64,000 bases of DNA from Subdoligranulum variabile (GCA_003343905.1 QAKI01000005.1:1-64000); one strand, 5' to 3'. Counted from the stretch's first letter, positions 25,758-34,686 are shown. Notes: generated by a model from the letters alone, not told the origin. Numbers and translations are program-made.

Positions 25758-25851
25758 CGCCATTTCAAGTTCAGCCAGAGCCCCGCGGGCCCATTATGTT
25801 GACGGAACTGCGCGGCGGTTGCTCTGCCGCCGCGCCGACTACTCCCTTACA
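25750..25851 (-). ncRNA. yybP-ykoY (manganese) riboswitch aptamer
   Basis: Read on the minus strand, the conserved parts appear in order: AAGGGAGTAG, then a GC-rich hairpin, CCGTCAACATAATGGG, another GC-rich arm, and GAAATGGCGAGACTTAC at the 3' end. P1 forms between GTAAG (25846-25850) and CTTAC (25750-25754). These are the hallmarks of the yybP-ykoY class, which binds Mn2+ at the junction of two arms. The transcription start (about 25853) is immediately upstream. Confidence 0.93.
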
Positions 25852-25859
25852 TTGCCAGT

Positions 25860-25888
25860 ATCTTACCATGGGCCGCACGGATTGTCAA
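25860..25888 (-). promoter_or_regulatory. Promoter of the mntP riboswitch transcript
   Basis: Minus-strand TTGACA (25883-25888) and TAAGAT (25860-25865) with a 17-bp spacer, ending 7 bases before the riboswitch begins. Confidence 0.85.
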
Positions 25889-25910
25889 GGCGCGCGCAGG
25901 ACGGCAACGC

Positions 25911-25939
25911 TTGCACAAATGCCGCATTTAGGGTACAAT
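25911..25939 (+). promoter_or_regulatory. Promoter of the HAD hydrolase / exonuclease pair
   Basis: TTGCAC at 25911-25916 and TACAAT at 25934-25939 with a 17-bp spacer, 33 bases before the start codon at 25973. Confidence 0.75.
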
Positions 25940-25972
25940 AGGCGTAAATCAACGCAGGAAGCAGGAACGCAT

Positions 25973-26791
25973 ATGGGATATAAAGTTTTGGCGCTGGACC
26001 TGGACGGGACCCTGACCAACAGCAAAAAGGTCATCACCCCGCGCACCCGGGCGGCGCTGCAGGAAGCGGCGCGCCGCGGCGTCTGCATCGTACTGGCCAG
26101 CGGCCGCCCCACCGTGGGCATCGAACCCCTGGCACGGGAACTGGAACTGGAAAAATACGGCGGCTGTATTTTGAGCTACAACGGCGGCAAGATCATTGAC
26201 TGTCGCACCGGCCAAACGCTGGTGCAGCACGCCTTCCCGCCGGACCTCATCGAGCCGGTCTGCACCTTCAGCCGGTACTGGAACGTGGTGCCCTTGACCT
26301 ACGACGCCCACGGCATCGTCACCGAGCAGCCGGACAGCCCCTATGTGCAGGAGGAAGCGCGTATCAACCACATCCCGGTCCGCCAGGTGCCCGACCTCCC
26401 GGCCGAGATCCGCTACCCCATCCACAAACTGCTGCTCACCGGCGACCCGGTGGATATGCCCCATGTGGAGGAACTGATGCAGCAGGAATTTGCGGGCAGG
26501 CTGTCCATCTACCGCTCCCAGCCCTTCTTCATCGAGACCATGCCGCTGCATGTGGAAAAGGCGGCTTCGCTGGAACTGCTGCTGCGCCATATGGGCCTGA
26601 CCGCTCGCGACCTGATGGCCTGTGGCGACGGCTGGAACGACCTGCCCATGATCCGCTATGCCGGGCTGGGCGTGGCTATGGGCAATGCCCAGCCCCCGGT
26701 CAAGCAGGCGGCGGATTTCCTGACGGCCGACAACGACCACGACGGCGTGGGCCTGGCGGTGGAACGATACATTTTGCAGGAAGGAGATTGA
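25973..26791 (+). CDS. Cof-type HAD-superfamily hydrolase
   Basis: 272 residues. Motif I LDLDGTLTNS carries the nucleophilic and general acid aspartates; motif II is in IVLASGRPT; motif III is the Lys of HVEKAASLELL; and motif IV is CGDGWNDLPMI. A C2-type cap lies between about 90 and 190. Enzymes of this group dephosphorylate sugar phosphates, flavin or other small phosphates; the natural substrate is not evident. The ATG at 25973 follows AGGAAGCAGGAA. Followed after 3 bases by the exonuclease gene, so they share a transcript. Confidence 0.92.
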   Translation: MGYKVLALDLDGTLTNSKKVITPRTRAALQEAARRGVCIVLASGRPTVGIEPLARELELEKYGGCILSYNGGKIIDCRTGQTLVQHAFPPDLIEPVCTFSRYWNVVPLTYDAHGIVTEQPDSPYVQEEARINHIPVRQVPDLPAEIRYPIHKLLLTGDPVDMPHVEELMQQEFAGRLSIYRSQPFFIETMPLHVEKAASLELLLRHMGLTARDLMACGDGWNDLPMIRYAGLGVAMGNAQPPVKQAADFLTADNDHDGVGLAVERYILQEGD

Positions 26792-26794
26792 GCG

Positions 26795-27763
26795 GTGGAA
26801 CTGATCGTTTTTGATCTGGAGTGGAATATCGGCTACAAGCCCAAGACCTTCCTCTACCATGGCACCGAACTGACGCTGCGCGGCGAGATCATCCAGATCG
26901 GCGCGGTGCGCATCAACGAATACGGCGACGTGTTGGACACTTTTGAGGTGAACCTGCGCCCCCGCATCTTCCGCAAGCTCCAGCACCATATCGCCAAGGT
27001 CACGGGGCTGTCCCAGGGGGACCTGGACGCGGGCATCCCCATGCGGGAGGGCCTGCAGAAGTTCCTGGACTGGGCCGGGCCGGACGCCGAACTGGCGGAA
27101 TGGGGCCTGGACGATGTGCCGGTGCTCAAGCAGAACCTTTTCCTGACCGGGCTGGACGAAAACTGGCCGATCCACTGGTATGACTTGCAGCGCATCTTTC
27201 TGCAGACCTACCCGCGCAAAGAAGGGGAGGGTATGACGCTGGAAAGCGTGGTCGAGCGCCTGGGCATCCCCAAGGAGGAACCCTTCCACCACGCGCTGGA
27301 CGACGCGCTGTACACCGCGCAGATCTGCCGCAAGCTGCCGCTGGAAGAAGGGCTGGCGACCTACCCCACCGAGGAAGAACTGCTGCGTGGCGCGCTGCTG
27401 GGCGACGAGACCACCGCGCGGGATGTGCAGGTGTTCATGGACCGCCTGGAACACGACGACTACAAGACCGTCCCCGAACTGAATCAGGTGAACTGCCCGG
27501 AATGCGGCGCGCCGCTGACCCATGACGAAGTGTGGCTCAAGCGCGGCAACACCGGGTACTATACCCGCAGCGAGTGCCCCTACTGCGGGCACTGGTATGT
27601 GCGCTTCAAACTCAGCCGCCGCGACGGCCTGCATTGGAGCTTTGCCCGCTGCACCGAACCGGCCACGCCGGAAGCGGACGCCCGCTGGCAGAAGCAGCGC
27701 GCCGCCTTTGTGGAGCGTATGCGCCGCAAAAAGCAGCGCGAGGAACAGGCCGAGGACGCCTGA
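26795..27763 (+). CDS. DEDDh-type exonuclease with zinc-ribbon tail
   Basis: 322 residues. The N-terminal domain (1-190) is a DnaQ/KapD-like 3'-5' exonuclease: FDLEW gives the first Asp and Glu, AEWGLDDVPVL the next Asp, and FHHALDDALYTA the His and last Asp. After a linker a zinc ribbon (CPECG near 232 and CPYCG about 30 residues later) and a basic, Lys/Arg-rich C terminus follow, suggesting a nucleic-acid-binding module. GTG start at 26795 with AAGGAG upstream. The substrate (RNA or DNA ends) is unknown. Confidence 0.88.
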   Translation: MELIVFDLEWNIGYKPKTFLYHGTELTLRGEIIQIGAVRINEYGDVLDTFEVNLRPRIFRKLQHHIAKVTGLSQGDLDAGIPMREGLQKFLDWAGPDAELAEWGLDDVPVLKQNLFLTGLDENWPIHWYDLQRIFLQTYPRKEGEGMTLESVVERLGIPKEEPFHHALDDALYTAQICRKLPLEEGLATYPTEEELLRGALLGDETTARDVQVFMDRLEHDDYKTVPELNQVNCPECGAPLTHDEVWLKRGNTGYYTRSECPYCGHWYVRFKLSRRDGLHWSFARCTEPATPEADARWQKQRAAFVERMRRKKQREEQAEDA

Positions 27764-27791
27764 TGCGGCTGAACAAACACCGAACGAACAA

Positions 27792-27829
27792 AAAACAGGC
27801 GCCCCGGAATGTTCCGGGGCGCCTGTTTT
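27792..27829. terminator. Bidirectional terminator between the exonuclease and degV genes
   Basis: A perfect 16-bp stem (27792-27807 with 27814-27829), 6-base loop, with A run on the left and T run on the right. Confidence 0.92.
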
Positions 27830-27842
27830 GGCGCTCAGGTAC

Positions 27843-28682
27843 TCAATAGGTGATGATAAGCCCCTGATCCTGGGCGTAAAAACTGCACAGGCCGGAACAG
27901 GGGAGGATGCGCACCTTCGCCTCCGGCCACTTGGCGTGGATGCCGTGTTCCAGCAGCTTGGCGGCGTTCTTGTTGTTGCACTCGCTGATCATGACCGGGT
28001 GCACGCCGTCGTATTTGTCGGCGTCCATCTGTTCCAGAATGCGGGCCAGCACGCGGGTCTCGCCGCGTGTCTTGAAGAAGAACTCGATCTTTCCGTCGCT
28101 GGTGCGGCGGCCCAGCACGCGCATATTCAGCCGCCCGGCGATAAAGCCCACCACGCGGTTCACGCGGCCGTTTTTGGCAAGGTTGTCAAAGCTGGCCAGT
28201 GCAAAGAGGATGTGGGTGGTCTCGGCGAATTTCTTCATGGCGAAGCAGACATCGTCAAAACCGACCCCTTCCCCGATCAGCGTGTTGGCCAGTTCGGCCG
28301 CATCGCCCAGCGCGCCGGAGCAGCTCAGGGTGTCCAGAATGAAGATCTTCTTTTCGGGGTGCTCGTCCAGCACCATCTCCCGCGCCGAAAGCGCGGCGTT
28401 GTAACTGCCGGACAGGTTGCTGCTGATGGTCAGCGCAATGACCTGGTCAGCCTGCAAAAAACATTCGGCCCATTCTTCCGGGCTGGGGCAGGCGCTGGTG
28501 CTTGCGCCGTTGTAGTCCGTCATGGCCTGCAGCATCTGCGGCACGTTCAAAGTGGGCAGATCGACATATTCGCGCTCGCCGATGCGGATCTTGAAGGGCA
28601 CCAGGGCAAACTGTACGCCCGGCGCCGGATGCGCCAGCGCGCGGATCTCACAAGAACTGTCAGAAACGATCATCCACGCCAT
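27843..28682 (-). CDS. DegV-family fatty-acid-binding protein
   Basis: 279 residues. Begins MAWMIVSDSSCEIRAL, the DegV start with a SDSSC instead of the usual TDS(T/S) loop. TSACPSPEEW and ALTISSNLSGSYNAAL line the fatty-acid carboxylate pocket, and the C-terminal domain has the ISECNNKNAA segment. In Firmicutes such proteins (FakB) present exogenous fatty acids to the kinase FakA; no fakA is in the window, so the role is inferred. GGAGG is placed before the ATG at 28682. Confidence 0.92.
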   Translation of the reverse strand: MAWMIVSDSSCEIRALAHPAPGVQFALVPFKIRIGEREYVDLPTLNVPQMLQAMTDYNGASTSACPSPEEWAECFLQADQVIALTISSNLSGSYNAALSAREMVLDEHPEKKIFILDTLSCSGALGDAAELANTLIGEGVGFDDVCFAMKKFAETTHILFALASFDNLAKNGRVNRVVGFIAGRLNMRVLGRRTSDGKIEFFFKTRGETRVLARILEQMDADKYDGVHPVMISECNNKNAAKLLEHGIHAKWPEAKVRILPCSGLCSFYAQDQGLIITY

Positions 28683-28726
28683 AAAACCGGCCTCCTTATC
28701 AATCAACGGGATATTTTCTCCTATTT

Positions 28727-28755
28727 ATTATAGGGGGCGGCCCTGCCAACGTCAA
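28727..28755 (-). promoter_or_regulatory. Promoter of the degV gene
   Basis: Minus-strand TTGACG (28750-28755) and TATAAT (28727-28732) separated by 17 bp. Confidence 0.85.
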
Positions 28756-28808
28756 GTGAAAGATTTTGCCGCACGCTGCCGCAGAATGTAAAAGATACCC
28801 GCGGCCCC

Positions 28809-28837
28809 TTGCCCCGGGGGACAAAACGCGGTATAAT
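28809..28837 (+). promoter_or_regulatory. Promoter of the SGNH hydrolase gene
   Basis: TTGCCC at 28809-28814 and TATAAT at 28832-28837, 17 bp apart, 54 bases before the start codon. Confidence 0.7.
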
Positions 28838-28890
28838 GGTTCCATTCTTATACTTTACTACGAACGACCGAAACGGTCAGGAGCATTTTC

Positions 28891-29901
28891 ATGTCTGATT
28901 TTTACACCTACCGCAACGAATTTGCCCGCAGGCGCCGCAAGCGCCGGATCGCGGGCGTGCTGGCGGTCATCGTGGCGCTGGCCTGCCTGGCTGCGGCCTG
29001 GTACCTGTTCCAGAAGCAGGAACAGGAGGATCCCGCCCTGCCGGAAGCTACCCCGGCTGCGGCGGAACCCACGCCGACGCCTGTGGTGACCGCGACGCCG
29101 GAACAGGCGCAGCCTACCGGCAAAACGCCGGAGCGCATCGTGCAGGCGGTGGACACTGCGGTGTGGAACACCTCCACGCCGGTGGAACAGACGATCGATA
29201 CCGAATACCTCAACACCGACCACCGCATGATCGGTGTGCCGATGCTGGGCACCGTCACCAACAGCTATTTCGATACCGTCACCTTTGTGGGCGACAGTAT
29301 CGCTTCGGGGCTGGGGCTGTATGCCACCGGCCTGCCCAACGCCAAGTATGCCACCTATGTGGGCGCGGGCGTGAACAGCTTTGTGAACAACACTTCCATG
29401 AAGAACGCCGTCACCGGTGCGGAGGAAACGCCCATGGAAGCCATCGTCGCCACCCAGCCGGACTATGTCTATATTCTGGTGGGCACCAACAATCTGGTCA
29501 CCCAGGGCAATGAGGACAGCTTCATCGCCTACTATGAACGCCTGATCGATATGCTGCGGGAACAACTGAACCCCGGCGTGATCTTCTATATCCAGGCGAT
29601 CCCCGGCGTGCAGGAGGACGTGGTGCAGACCAAACCCGGCCTGGACAACGCCCGCATCGCCACCATCAACGACCTGCTGGCCAATTTGGCGCTGCGCAAG
29701 GGCTGCTACTTTGTCAATATCCGCGAAGCACTGACCAACCCGGACGGCAGCATGGTGGATGCCTATGATGCCGAGTATGACGGCGTTCACTTCAACCCGT
29801 CCGGTTACCGCGCGTGGACGGAATATCTGGCCACGCATACGGTGTGGAACCGCCGCAGTGTGTACAGCGGCCAGAACCCGTACTATATTTACGGCGCATA
29901 A
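28891..29901 (+). CDS. Membrane-anchored SGNH/GDSL-type hydrolase
   Basis: 336 residues. A basic N terminus (RRRRKRR) and one helix (about 21-40) anchor it with the catalytic part outside; a Pro/Thr-rich stalk (about 48-90) follows. Block I is TFVGDSIASG with the nucleophilic Ser, block III is VGTNNLV with the oxyanion Asn, and block V is DGVHFNPSGY with Asp and His. Extracellular SGNH enzymes in Gram-positives often deacetylate or esterify wall polymers and exopolysaccharides; the substrate here is unknown. AGGAG precedes the ATG. Confidence 0.9.
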   Translation: MSDFYTYRNEFARRRRKRRIAGVLAVIVALACLAAAWYLFQKQEQEDPALPEATPAAAEPTPTPVVTATPEQAQPTGKTPERIVQAVDTAVWNTSTPVEQTIDTEYLNTDHRMIGVPMLGTVTNSYFDTVTFVGDSIASGLGLYATGLPNAKYATYVGAGVNSFVNNTSMKNAVTGAEETPMEAIVATQPDYVYILVGTNNLVTQGNEDSFIAYYERLIDMLREQLNPGVIFYIQAIPGVQEDVVQTKPGLDNARIATINDLLANLALRKGCYFVNIREALTNPDGSMVDAYDAEYDGVHFNPSGYRAWTEYLATHTVWNRRSVYSGQNPYYIYGA

Positions 29902-29912
29902 GGATTAAACAA

Positions 29913-29954
29913 CCCCGTACAAGGTGTAAAAAGTACCTTGTATGGGGCTTTTTT
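29913..29954 (+). terminator. Terminator of the SGNH hydrolase gene
   Basis: A 13-bp stem with one G-T pair (29913-29925 with 29935-29947) followed by CTTTTTTG. Confidence 0.88.
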
Positions 29955-30050
29955 GTATAACGGTACAACGTGGAAACGGTTTTTATGTCGAATTTGTACA
30001 AATCAAAATTAAAAGGGAATAAAATTTTAGCGGATTATTACAGAAAAACC

Positions 30051-30079
30051 TTGAAATTCGCGTGCGAAACAGGTAATAT
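30051..30079 (+). promoter_or_regulatory. Promoter of the glycogen operon
   Basis: TTGAAA at 30051-30056 and TAATAT at 30074-30079 with a 17-bp spacer, 54 bases before glgB. The surrounding 150 bases are clearly AT-richer than the genes on either side. Confidence 0.7.
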
Positions 30080-30132
30080 AGAAATAGCAAAATTACAGGG
30101 GCCGGGAACCGCCCGGCTGCAAAGGGGAGATT

Positions 30133-32163
30133 ATGTTGAAGCAAGGCAAACGTACGCCTAAAAGTTCTGATTTGCCCATCTACCTGTTCCATGCAGGGGA
30201 CAATCAGGAGGCTTACCGCTACTTCGGCGCGCACCTGTGCGAACAGGACGGTCAAGCGGGCACGGTGTTCCGCGTATGGGCGCCGCATGCCGCTGCGGTT
30301 TCGGTCGTAGGCGATTTCAACAACTGGGCGCCGGGCGACCACCCGATGGCGAAAGTGGCGGACGAGATCTGGGAACTGTTCATCCCCGGAATTCGGGAAT
30401 ATGACGTTTACAAATACTGCATCACCACGGCAGGGGACGAACTGATCTATAAGTCCGACCCCTACGCCTTCCATACCGAGACACGCCCTTCCAACGGCAG
30501 CAAGGTCTACGACCTGACCGGGTATTCCTGGGGGGACGCCGCCTGGGAACAGGCGACCGCCAAACAGGATGTGATCAACAGCCCGGTCTCGATCTACGAA
30601 CTGCAGGCCGGAAGCTGGAAGATGAAGGACCCCGAAAAGGGCATCCCGTACAATTATTCCGAGCTGGCCGACGAACTGATCCCGTACATAAAAGAGATGG
30701 GCTACACCCACGTGGAACTGCTGCCCATCACCGAGTATCCGTTTGACGGAAGCTGGGGCTACCAGGTCACGGGCTATTTTGCCCCCACCAGCCGCTACGG
30801 CACCCCGAAGGACTTTATGGCCTTTGTGGATAAGCTGCACCAGGCGGGCATCGGCGTGATCTTGGACTGGGTGCCTGCGCACTTCCCCAAGGATGGCTAC
30901 GGCCTGTACCGTTTCGACGGCGAACCCTGCTACGAGGACCCCAACCCCCGCCGCGGCGAGCATAAGGAATGGGGCACCATGGTGTTCAACTACGGCATGA
31001 ACGAGGTCGCCAGCTTCCTGATCTCCAGCGCGATGTTCTGGGTCGAACAGTACCATGTGGACGGCTTGCGCGTGGACGCGGTCGCCAGCATGCTGTATCT
31101 GGACTACAACCGCCGCGACGGCGAGTGGGAACCCAACCGCAACGGTGGCAAGGAAAATCTGGAGGCCATCGCCTTCCTGCAAAAGCTCAATACCGCCATC
31201 CTGAGCCGTCACCCCAGCAAGATGATGATCGCCGAGGAATCCACCGCTTGGCCGATGGTGACCAAACCGGCCGCGGACGGCGGCCTGGGCTTCAACTTCA
31301 AGTGGAACATGGGCTGGATGAACGATATGCTCAGCTACATGAAGACCGACCCGCTGTTCCGCGCAGGCAACCACGGCAAGGTGACGTTCAGCTTCTTCTA
31401 CGCTTTCAGCGAGAACTTCATCCTGCCCATCAGCCATGACGAGGTGGTGCACGGCAAGTGCAGCCTGATCAACAAGATGCCCGGCGACTACGAAGAAAAG
31501 TTCGCCAACCTGCGCACCTTCTACGGCTACATGATGGCGCACCCCGGCAAGAAGCTGCTCTTTATGGGGCAGGAGTTCGGCCAGTTCATCGAGTGGGATG
31601 AGAAGAAGCAGTTGGACTGGATGCTGCTGGGCTACGACAAGCACCGCCAGCTCCAAAACTATGCCAAGGACCTCAACCACTTCTACCGCGAAACGCCCGC
31701 GCTCTGGCAGGTCGATTACAGTTGGGAAGGTTTCCAGTGGATCGTGCCCGACGACAACCAGCAGAGTGTCATCGCCTTCCTGCGGCGTGACAAGGCAGGG
31801 AAGATGCTGCTGGTCGTCTGCAACTTCAACCCCGTGCTGCGCCAGGATTACCAGATGGGCGTGCCGAACCCCGGCAGCTACAAAGAGATCCTCAATTCCG
31901 ACGATCCCAAGTACGGCGGTTCCGGTGTGAGCAACGGCACGGTGCGCAGCAAAAAGGGCGAAATGCACGGCTTCGCGCAGCATATCTCGCTGACGCTGCC
32001 GCCGCTGTCCACCCTTTACTTCCAGGTCCCGGCGGCCCGCAAGCCCCGCGCCAAAAAGGCCGGCGAAACGGCGGCAAAACCCGCAGCGGCCAGGGCCGGA
32101 AAGACCGGCGCCAAGACCGCGGCGACCCGCCGCCGCACTGCAAAAGCCAACCCGCAGAAGTAA
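30133..32163 (+). CDS. glgB: 1,4-alpha-glucan branching enzyme
   Basis: 676 residues. An N-terminal carbohydrate-binding CBM48 domain (about 40-125, VFRVWAPHA...VVGDFNNW) precedes the GH13 barrel. Catalytic landmarks: VDGLRVDAVASM (nucleophile Asp), MMIAEEST (acid/base Glu) and LPISHDEVVHGK (transition-state Asp). The all-beta C domain ends near residue 630. Unusual: the last 43 residues (about 634-676) form a low-complexity Lys/Arg/Ala/Thr tail with 8 Lys, 6 Arg and one acidic residue, resembling histone H1-like tails and absent from typical GlgB. GGGGAG precedes the ATG. First gene of glgBCD(A). Confidence 0.95.
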   Translation: MLKQGKRTPKSSDLPIYLFHAGDNQEAYRYFGAHLCEQDGQAGTVFRVWAPHAAAVSVVGDFNNWAPGDHPMAKVADEIWELFIPGIREYDVYKYCITTAGDELIYKSDPYAFHTETRPSNGSKVYDLTGYSWGDAAWEQATAKQDVINSPVSIYELQAGSWKMKDPEKGIPYNYSELADELIPYIKEMGYTHVELLPITEYPFDGSWGYQVTGYFAPTSRYGTPKDFMAFVDKLHQAGIGVILDWVPAHFPKDGYGLYRFDGEPCYEDPNPRRGEHKEWGTMVFNYGMNEVASFLISSAMFWVEQYHVDGLRVDAVASMLYLDYNRRDGEWEPNRNGGKENLEAIAFLQKLNTAILSRHPSKMMIAEESTAWPMVTKPAADGGLGFNFKWNMGWMNDMLSYMKTDPLFRAGNHGKVTFSFFYAFSENFILPISHDEVVHGKCSLINKMPGDYEEKFANLRTFYGYMMAHPGKKLLFMGQEFGQFIEWDEKKQLDWMLLGYDKHRQLQNYAKDLNHFYRETPALWQVDYSWEGFQWIVPDDNQQSVIAFLRRDKAGKMLLVVCNFNPVLRQDYQMGVPNPGSYKEILNSDDPKYGGSGVSNGTVRSKKGEMHGFAQHISLTLPPLSTLYFQVPAARKPRAKKAGETAAKPAAARAGKTGAKTAATRRRTAKANPQK

Positions 32164-32251
32164 GGGCCCTGCCTTTCTTCCGCGTGATGGATAGATCGCA
32201 GATCCAATTTGTATTCTATGGCAAATGCCAAATTTTAAGGGGAGAAATCTT

Positions 32252-33475
32252 ATGGCTAAAGAAATGATCGCAATGATCCTGGCCGGCGGCCAGGGCTCGC
32301 GCCTCTACGCGCTGACCCAAAAGCTCGCCAAGCCCGCAGTCCCGTTTGGCGGAAAGTATCGCATCATCGACTTCCCGCTGTCCAACTGCGTCAACTCTGA
32401 CATTGATACGGTGGGCATCCTGACCCAGTATCAGCCGCTGGTCCTGAACGAGTACATCGGCAACGGCCAGCCCTGGGACCTGGACCGCCTGCACGGCGGC
32501 GTGCATGTGCTGCCGCCCTACCAGCAGGCCACCGGCTCTGACTGGTACAAGGGCACGGCCAACGCGATCTACCAGAATATTTCGTTCATTGACCGCTATG
32601 ATCCCAAGTATGTGATCATTCTGTCCGGCGACCAGATCTGCAAGCAGGACTACTCCGATTTCCTGCGCTTCCATAAGGAGAAGAACGCCGAGTTCTCTGT
32701 CGCCGTCATGGAAGTGCCATGGAGCGAGGCTTCCCGCTTCGGCCTGATGGTCACCGACGAGGACGACCGTATCAATGCGTTCCAGGAAAAGCCGAAGGAA
32801 CCCAAGTCCAACTTGGCCTCCATGGGCATCTACATCTTCAACTGGGACATCCTGAAAAAGTACCTCACCGAAGACGAAGCGGACCCCAATTCCGAGAACG
32901 ACTTCGGCAAGAACGTCATCCCCAACCTGCTCAAGGATGGGCGGCGTATGTACGCCTACCACTTCAGCGGCTACTGGAAGGACGTGGGCACCATCTCCAG
33001 CCTGTGGCAGGCCAACATGGAAGTGCTGGACCCCGGCCATTCCGGCATCAACCTGTTTGATGAAAACTGGAAGATCTACTCCCTCAACTCCGGCCAGCCC
33101 TGCCAGCGCATCGGCAGCGATGCCACGATCGTGAACTCCATGGTTTCGGAAGGCTGCCGCGTTGACGGCACCGTCAACCACTCCATCCTGTTCCCCGGCG
33201 TCGTGGTGGAAAAGGGCGCTACGGTGGAAGCCGCCGTCGTCATGGGCGGCACCGTCATCAAGGCGGGCGCCAGCGTCAAGCACTGCATCGTGGCCGAAAA
33301 CGTCACGATCGAGGAGGGCGCCACCGTGGGCGCCATGCCCGAAGGCGGCCTGAACATTGCCGAACCCGGCGATGTGGCGACGGTCGGCTCCGACGTGGTC
33401 GTCGGCAAGGGCGCGACCGTCGGCCCCAAGGCGATGGTCTCCAGCGATGTAAAGGATGGTGAGGAACAATGGTAA
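32252..33475 (+). CDS. glgC: Glucose-1-phosphate adenylyltransferase
   Basis: 407 residues. Makes ADP-glucose from ATP and glucose-1-phosphate, the committed step of glycogen synthesis. The nucleotide-binding AGGQGSRLYALT, the KPAVPFGGKYRIIDF block, YVIILSGDQI and the sugar-phosphate site in SFQEKP-like AFQEKPKEP are present; a left-handed beta-helix of hexapeptide repeats follows from about 290. The start at 32252 is chosen for AAGGGGAG; an in-frame ATG at 32225 has none. It overlaps glgD by 7 bases, so GlgC and GlgD are made together. Confidence 0.96.
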   Translation: MAKEMIAMILAGGQGSRLYALTQKLAKPAVPFGGKYRIIDFPLSNCVNSDIDTVGILTQYQPLVLNEYIGNGQPWDLDRLHGGVHVLPPYQQATGSDWYKGTANAIYQNISFIDRYDPKYVIILSGDQICKQDYSDFLRFHKEKNAEFSVAVMEVPWSEASRFGLMVTDEDDRINAFQEKPKEPKSNLASMGIYIFNWDILKKYLTEDEADPNSENDFGKNVIPNLLKDGRRMYAYHFSGYWKDVGTISSLWQANMEVLDPGHSGINLFDENWKIYSLNSGQPCQRIGSDATIVNSMVSEGCRVDGTVNHSILFPGVVVEKGATVEAAVVMGGTVIKAGASVKHCIVAENVTIEEGATVGAMPEGGLNIAEPGDVATVGSDVVVGKGATVGPKAMVSSDVKDGEEQW

Positions 33476-34593
33476 ACAGCAACGTCAACGCTCTCGGCGT
33501 CATTTTCGCCAACACCTACGATAATCTTGTTCCCGAACTGGTGGCGGAGCGCTCTATGGCCTCCATTCCCTTCGGCGGACGTTACCGCCTGATCGACTTC
33601 ACGCTGTCCAGCATGGCGAATGCGGGCATCGACAACGTGTCGGTCATCGTGCGCCGGAACTACCACTCCCTGATGGACCATCTGGGTTCCGGCCGTGAAT
33701 GGGACCTCACCCGCAAGCGCGGCGGCCTGAACATCGTCCCGCCTTTCGCGGAGCGCAGCGTCAAGGTCTACTCCGGCCGCGTGGACGCGCTGGAAAGCAT
33801 CCTCTCCTGGCTGGAAGCCCAGAAGGAACGCTATGTGATCCTGTCGGATGCGTACACCGCGCTGAACTTTGACTTTGCCGACCTGATCGACGCGCACGTC
33901 AACAGCAACGCCGACGTGACGATGGTCTACAACCGCGCCGTGATCCCCGAGGGCGCCCGCAGTGACAACTACACCGTCCGCGTGGACGATGACGGCCGCG
34001 TGACCGAGATCCTCACCAACGATTACCGCCTGGGTGAACAGAACCTTTCGCTGAACATCTATGTGATCGAGCGCGAGACCCTGATCCACCTGATCCATGA
34101 CGCGGCTGTGCGCGGCATGGTCTACTTTGAGCGCGATATCTTGGCCCGCAACCTCAAACTGCTCAACGTGCATGCTTACCGCTTCGACGGCTATGTGGCG
34201 CGCATCTCGGATATGAAGAGCTACTTCGACGAGAATATGCGCCTGCTGCAGCCCGGCAGCATGGATGCGCTGTTCGGCGGCGCGCCGATTTACACCAAGA
34301 TCCGCGACGATAACCCCACCCGTTACCTGGAAGGCAGCTCTGCCAAGAACAGCCTGCTGGCCGACGGCTGCGTGATCGAAGGCACGGTGGAGAACTGCGT
34401 GCTGTTCCGCGGCTGCAAGGTCAAGAAGGGCGCTGTTGTGAAGAACTGCGTGCTGGGTCAGGATACGGTGGTCGAGCCGGACTGCGACGTGGAGTATGTG
34501 GTCACCGATAAGAACGTCCACATCACCGAGGGCAAGAAGCTGAACGGCACCGACACCTTCCCGGTGTTCATCGCCAAGAACCACAGCGTATAA
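33469..34593 (+). CDS. glgD: ADP-glucose pyrophosphorylase subunit GlgD
   Basis: 374 residues. Related to GlgC over its whole length but without the intact GGxGxRL nucleotide loop (ALGVIFANTYDNLVPEL instead), as in Firmicutes GlgD, which is a regulatory partner of GlgC in a mixed tetramer. The SIPFGGRYRLIDFTLSSM block and the C-terminal hexapeptide repeats are kept. The ATG lies within the end of glgC. The lost loop implies little or no catalysis by itself. Confidence 0.95.
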   Translation: MVNSNVNALGVIFANTYDNLVPELVAERSMASIPFGGRYRLIDFTLSSMANAGIDNVSVIVRRNYHSLMDHLGSGREWDLTRKRGGLNIVPPFAERSVKVYSGRVDALESILSWLEAQKERYVILSDAYTALNFDFADLIDAHVNSNADVTMVYNRAVIPEGARSDNYTVRVDDDGRVTEILTNDYRLGEQNLSLNIYVIERETLIHLIHDAAVRGMVYFERDILARNLKLLNVHAYRFDGYVARISDMKSYFDENMRLLQPGSMDALFGGAPIYTKIRDDNPTRYLEGSSAKNSLLADGCVIEGTVENCVLFRGCKVKKGAVVKNCVLGQDTVVEPDCDVEYVVTDKNVHITEGKKLNGTDTFPVFIAKNHSV

Positions 34594-34643
34594 GATGGCT
34601 CATAGTAGCCGCGCCCATTCTCCCCGGGGGCGGCTTACATGAG

Positions 34644-34686
34644 AGGGACGGGGGGACTGAAGAAGCCCTCCCGTCCTTCCTTTTTA
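34644..34686 (+). terminator. Hairpin terminator/attenuator between glgD and glgA
   Basis: GGACGGG (34646-34652) pairs with CCCGTCC (34670-34676), with an inner GGG/CCC pair and a TTCCTTTTT tail. Since glgA has no clear promoter of its own after it, partial read-through is likely, which would set GlgA below GlgC/GlgD. Confidence 0.65.

Noticed and set aside
27522..28733. Plus-strand frame crossing the exonuclease end, a bidirectional terminator and degV
   Set aside because: Crosses a strong terminator and runs antisense to a well-supported DegV gene.
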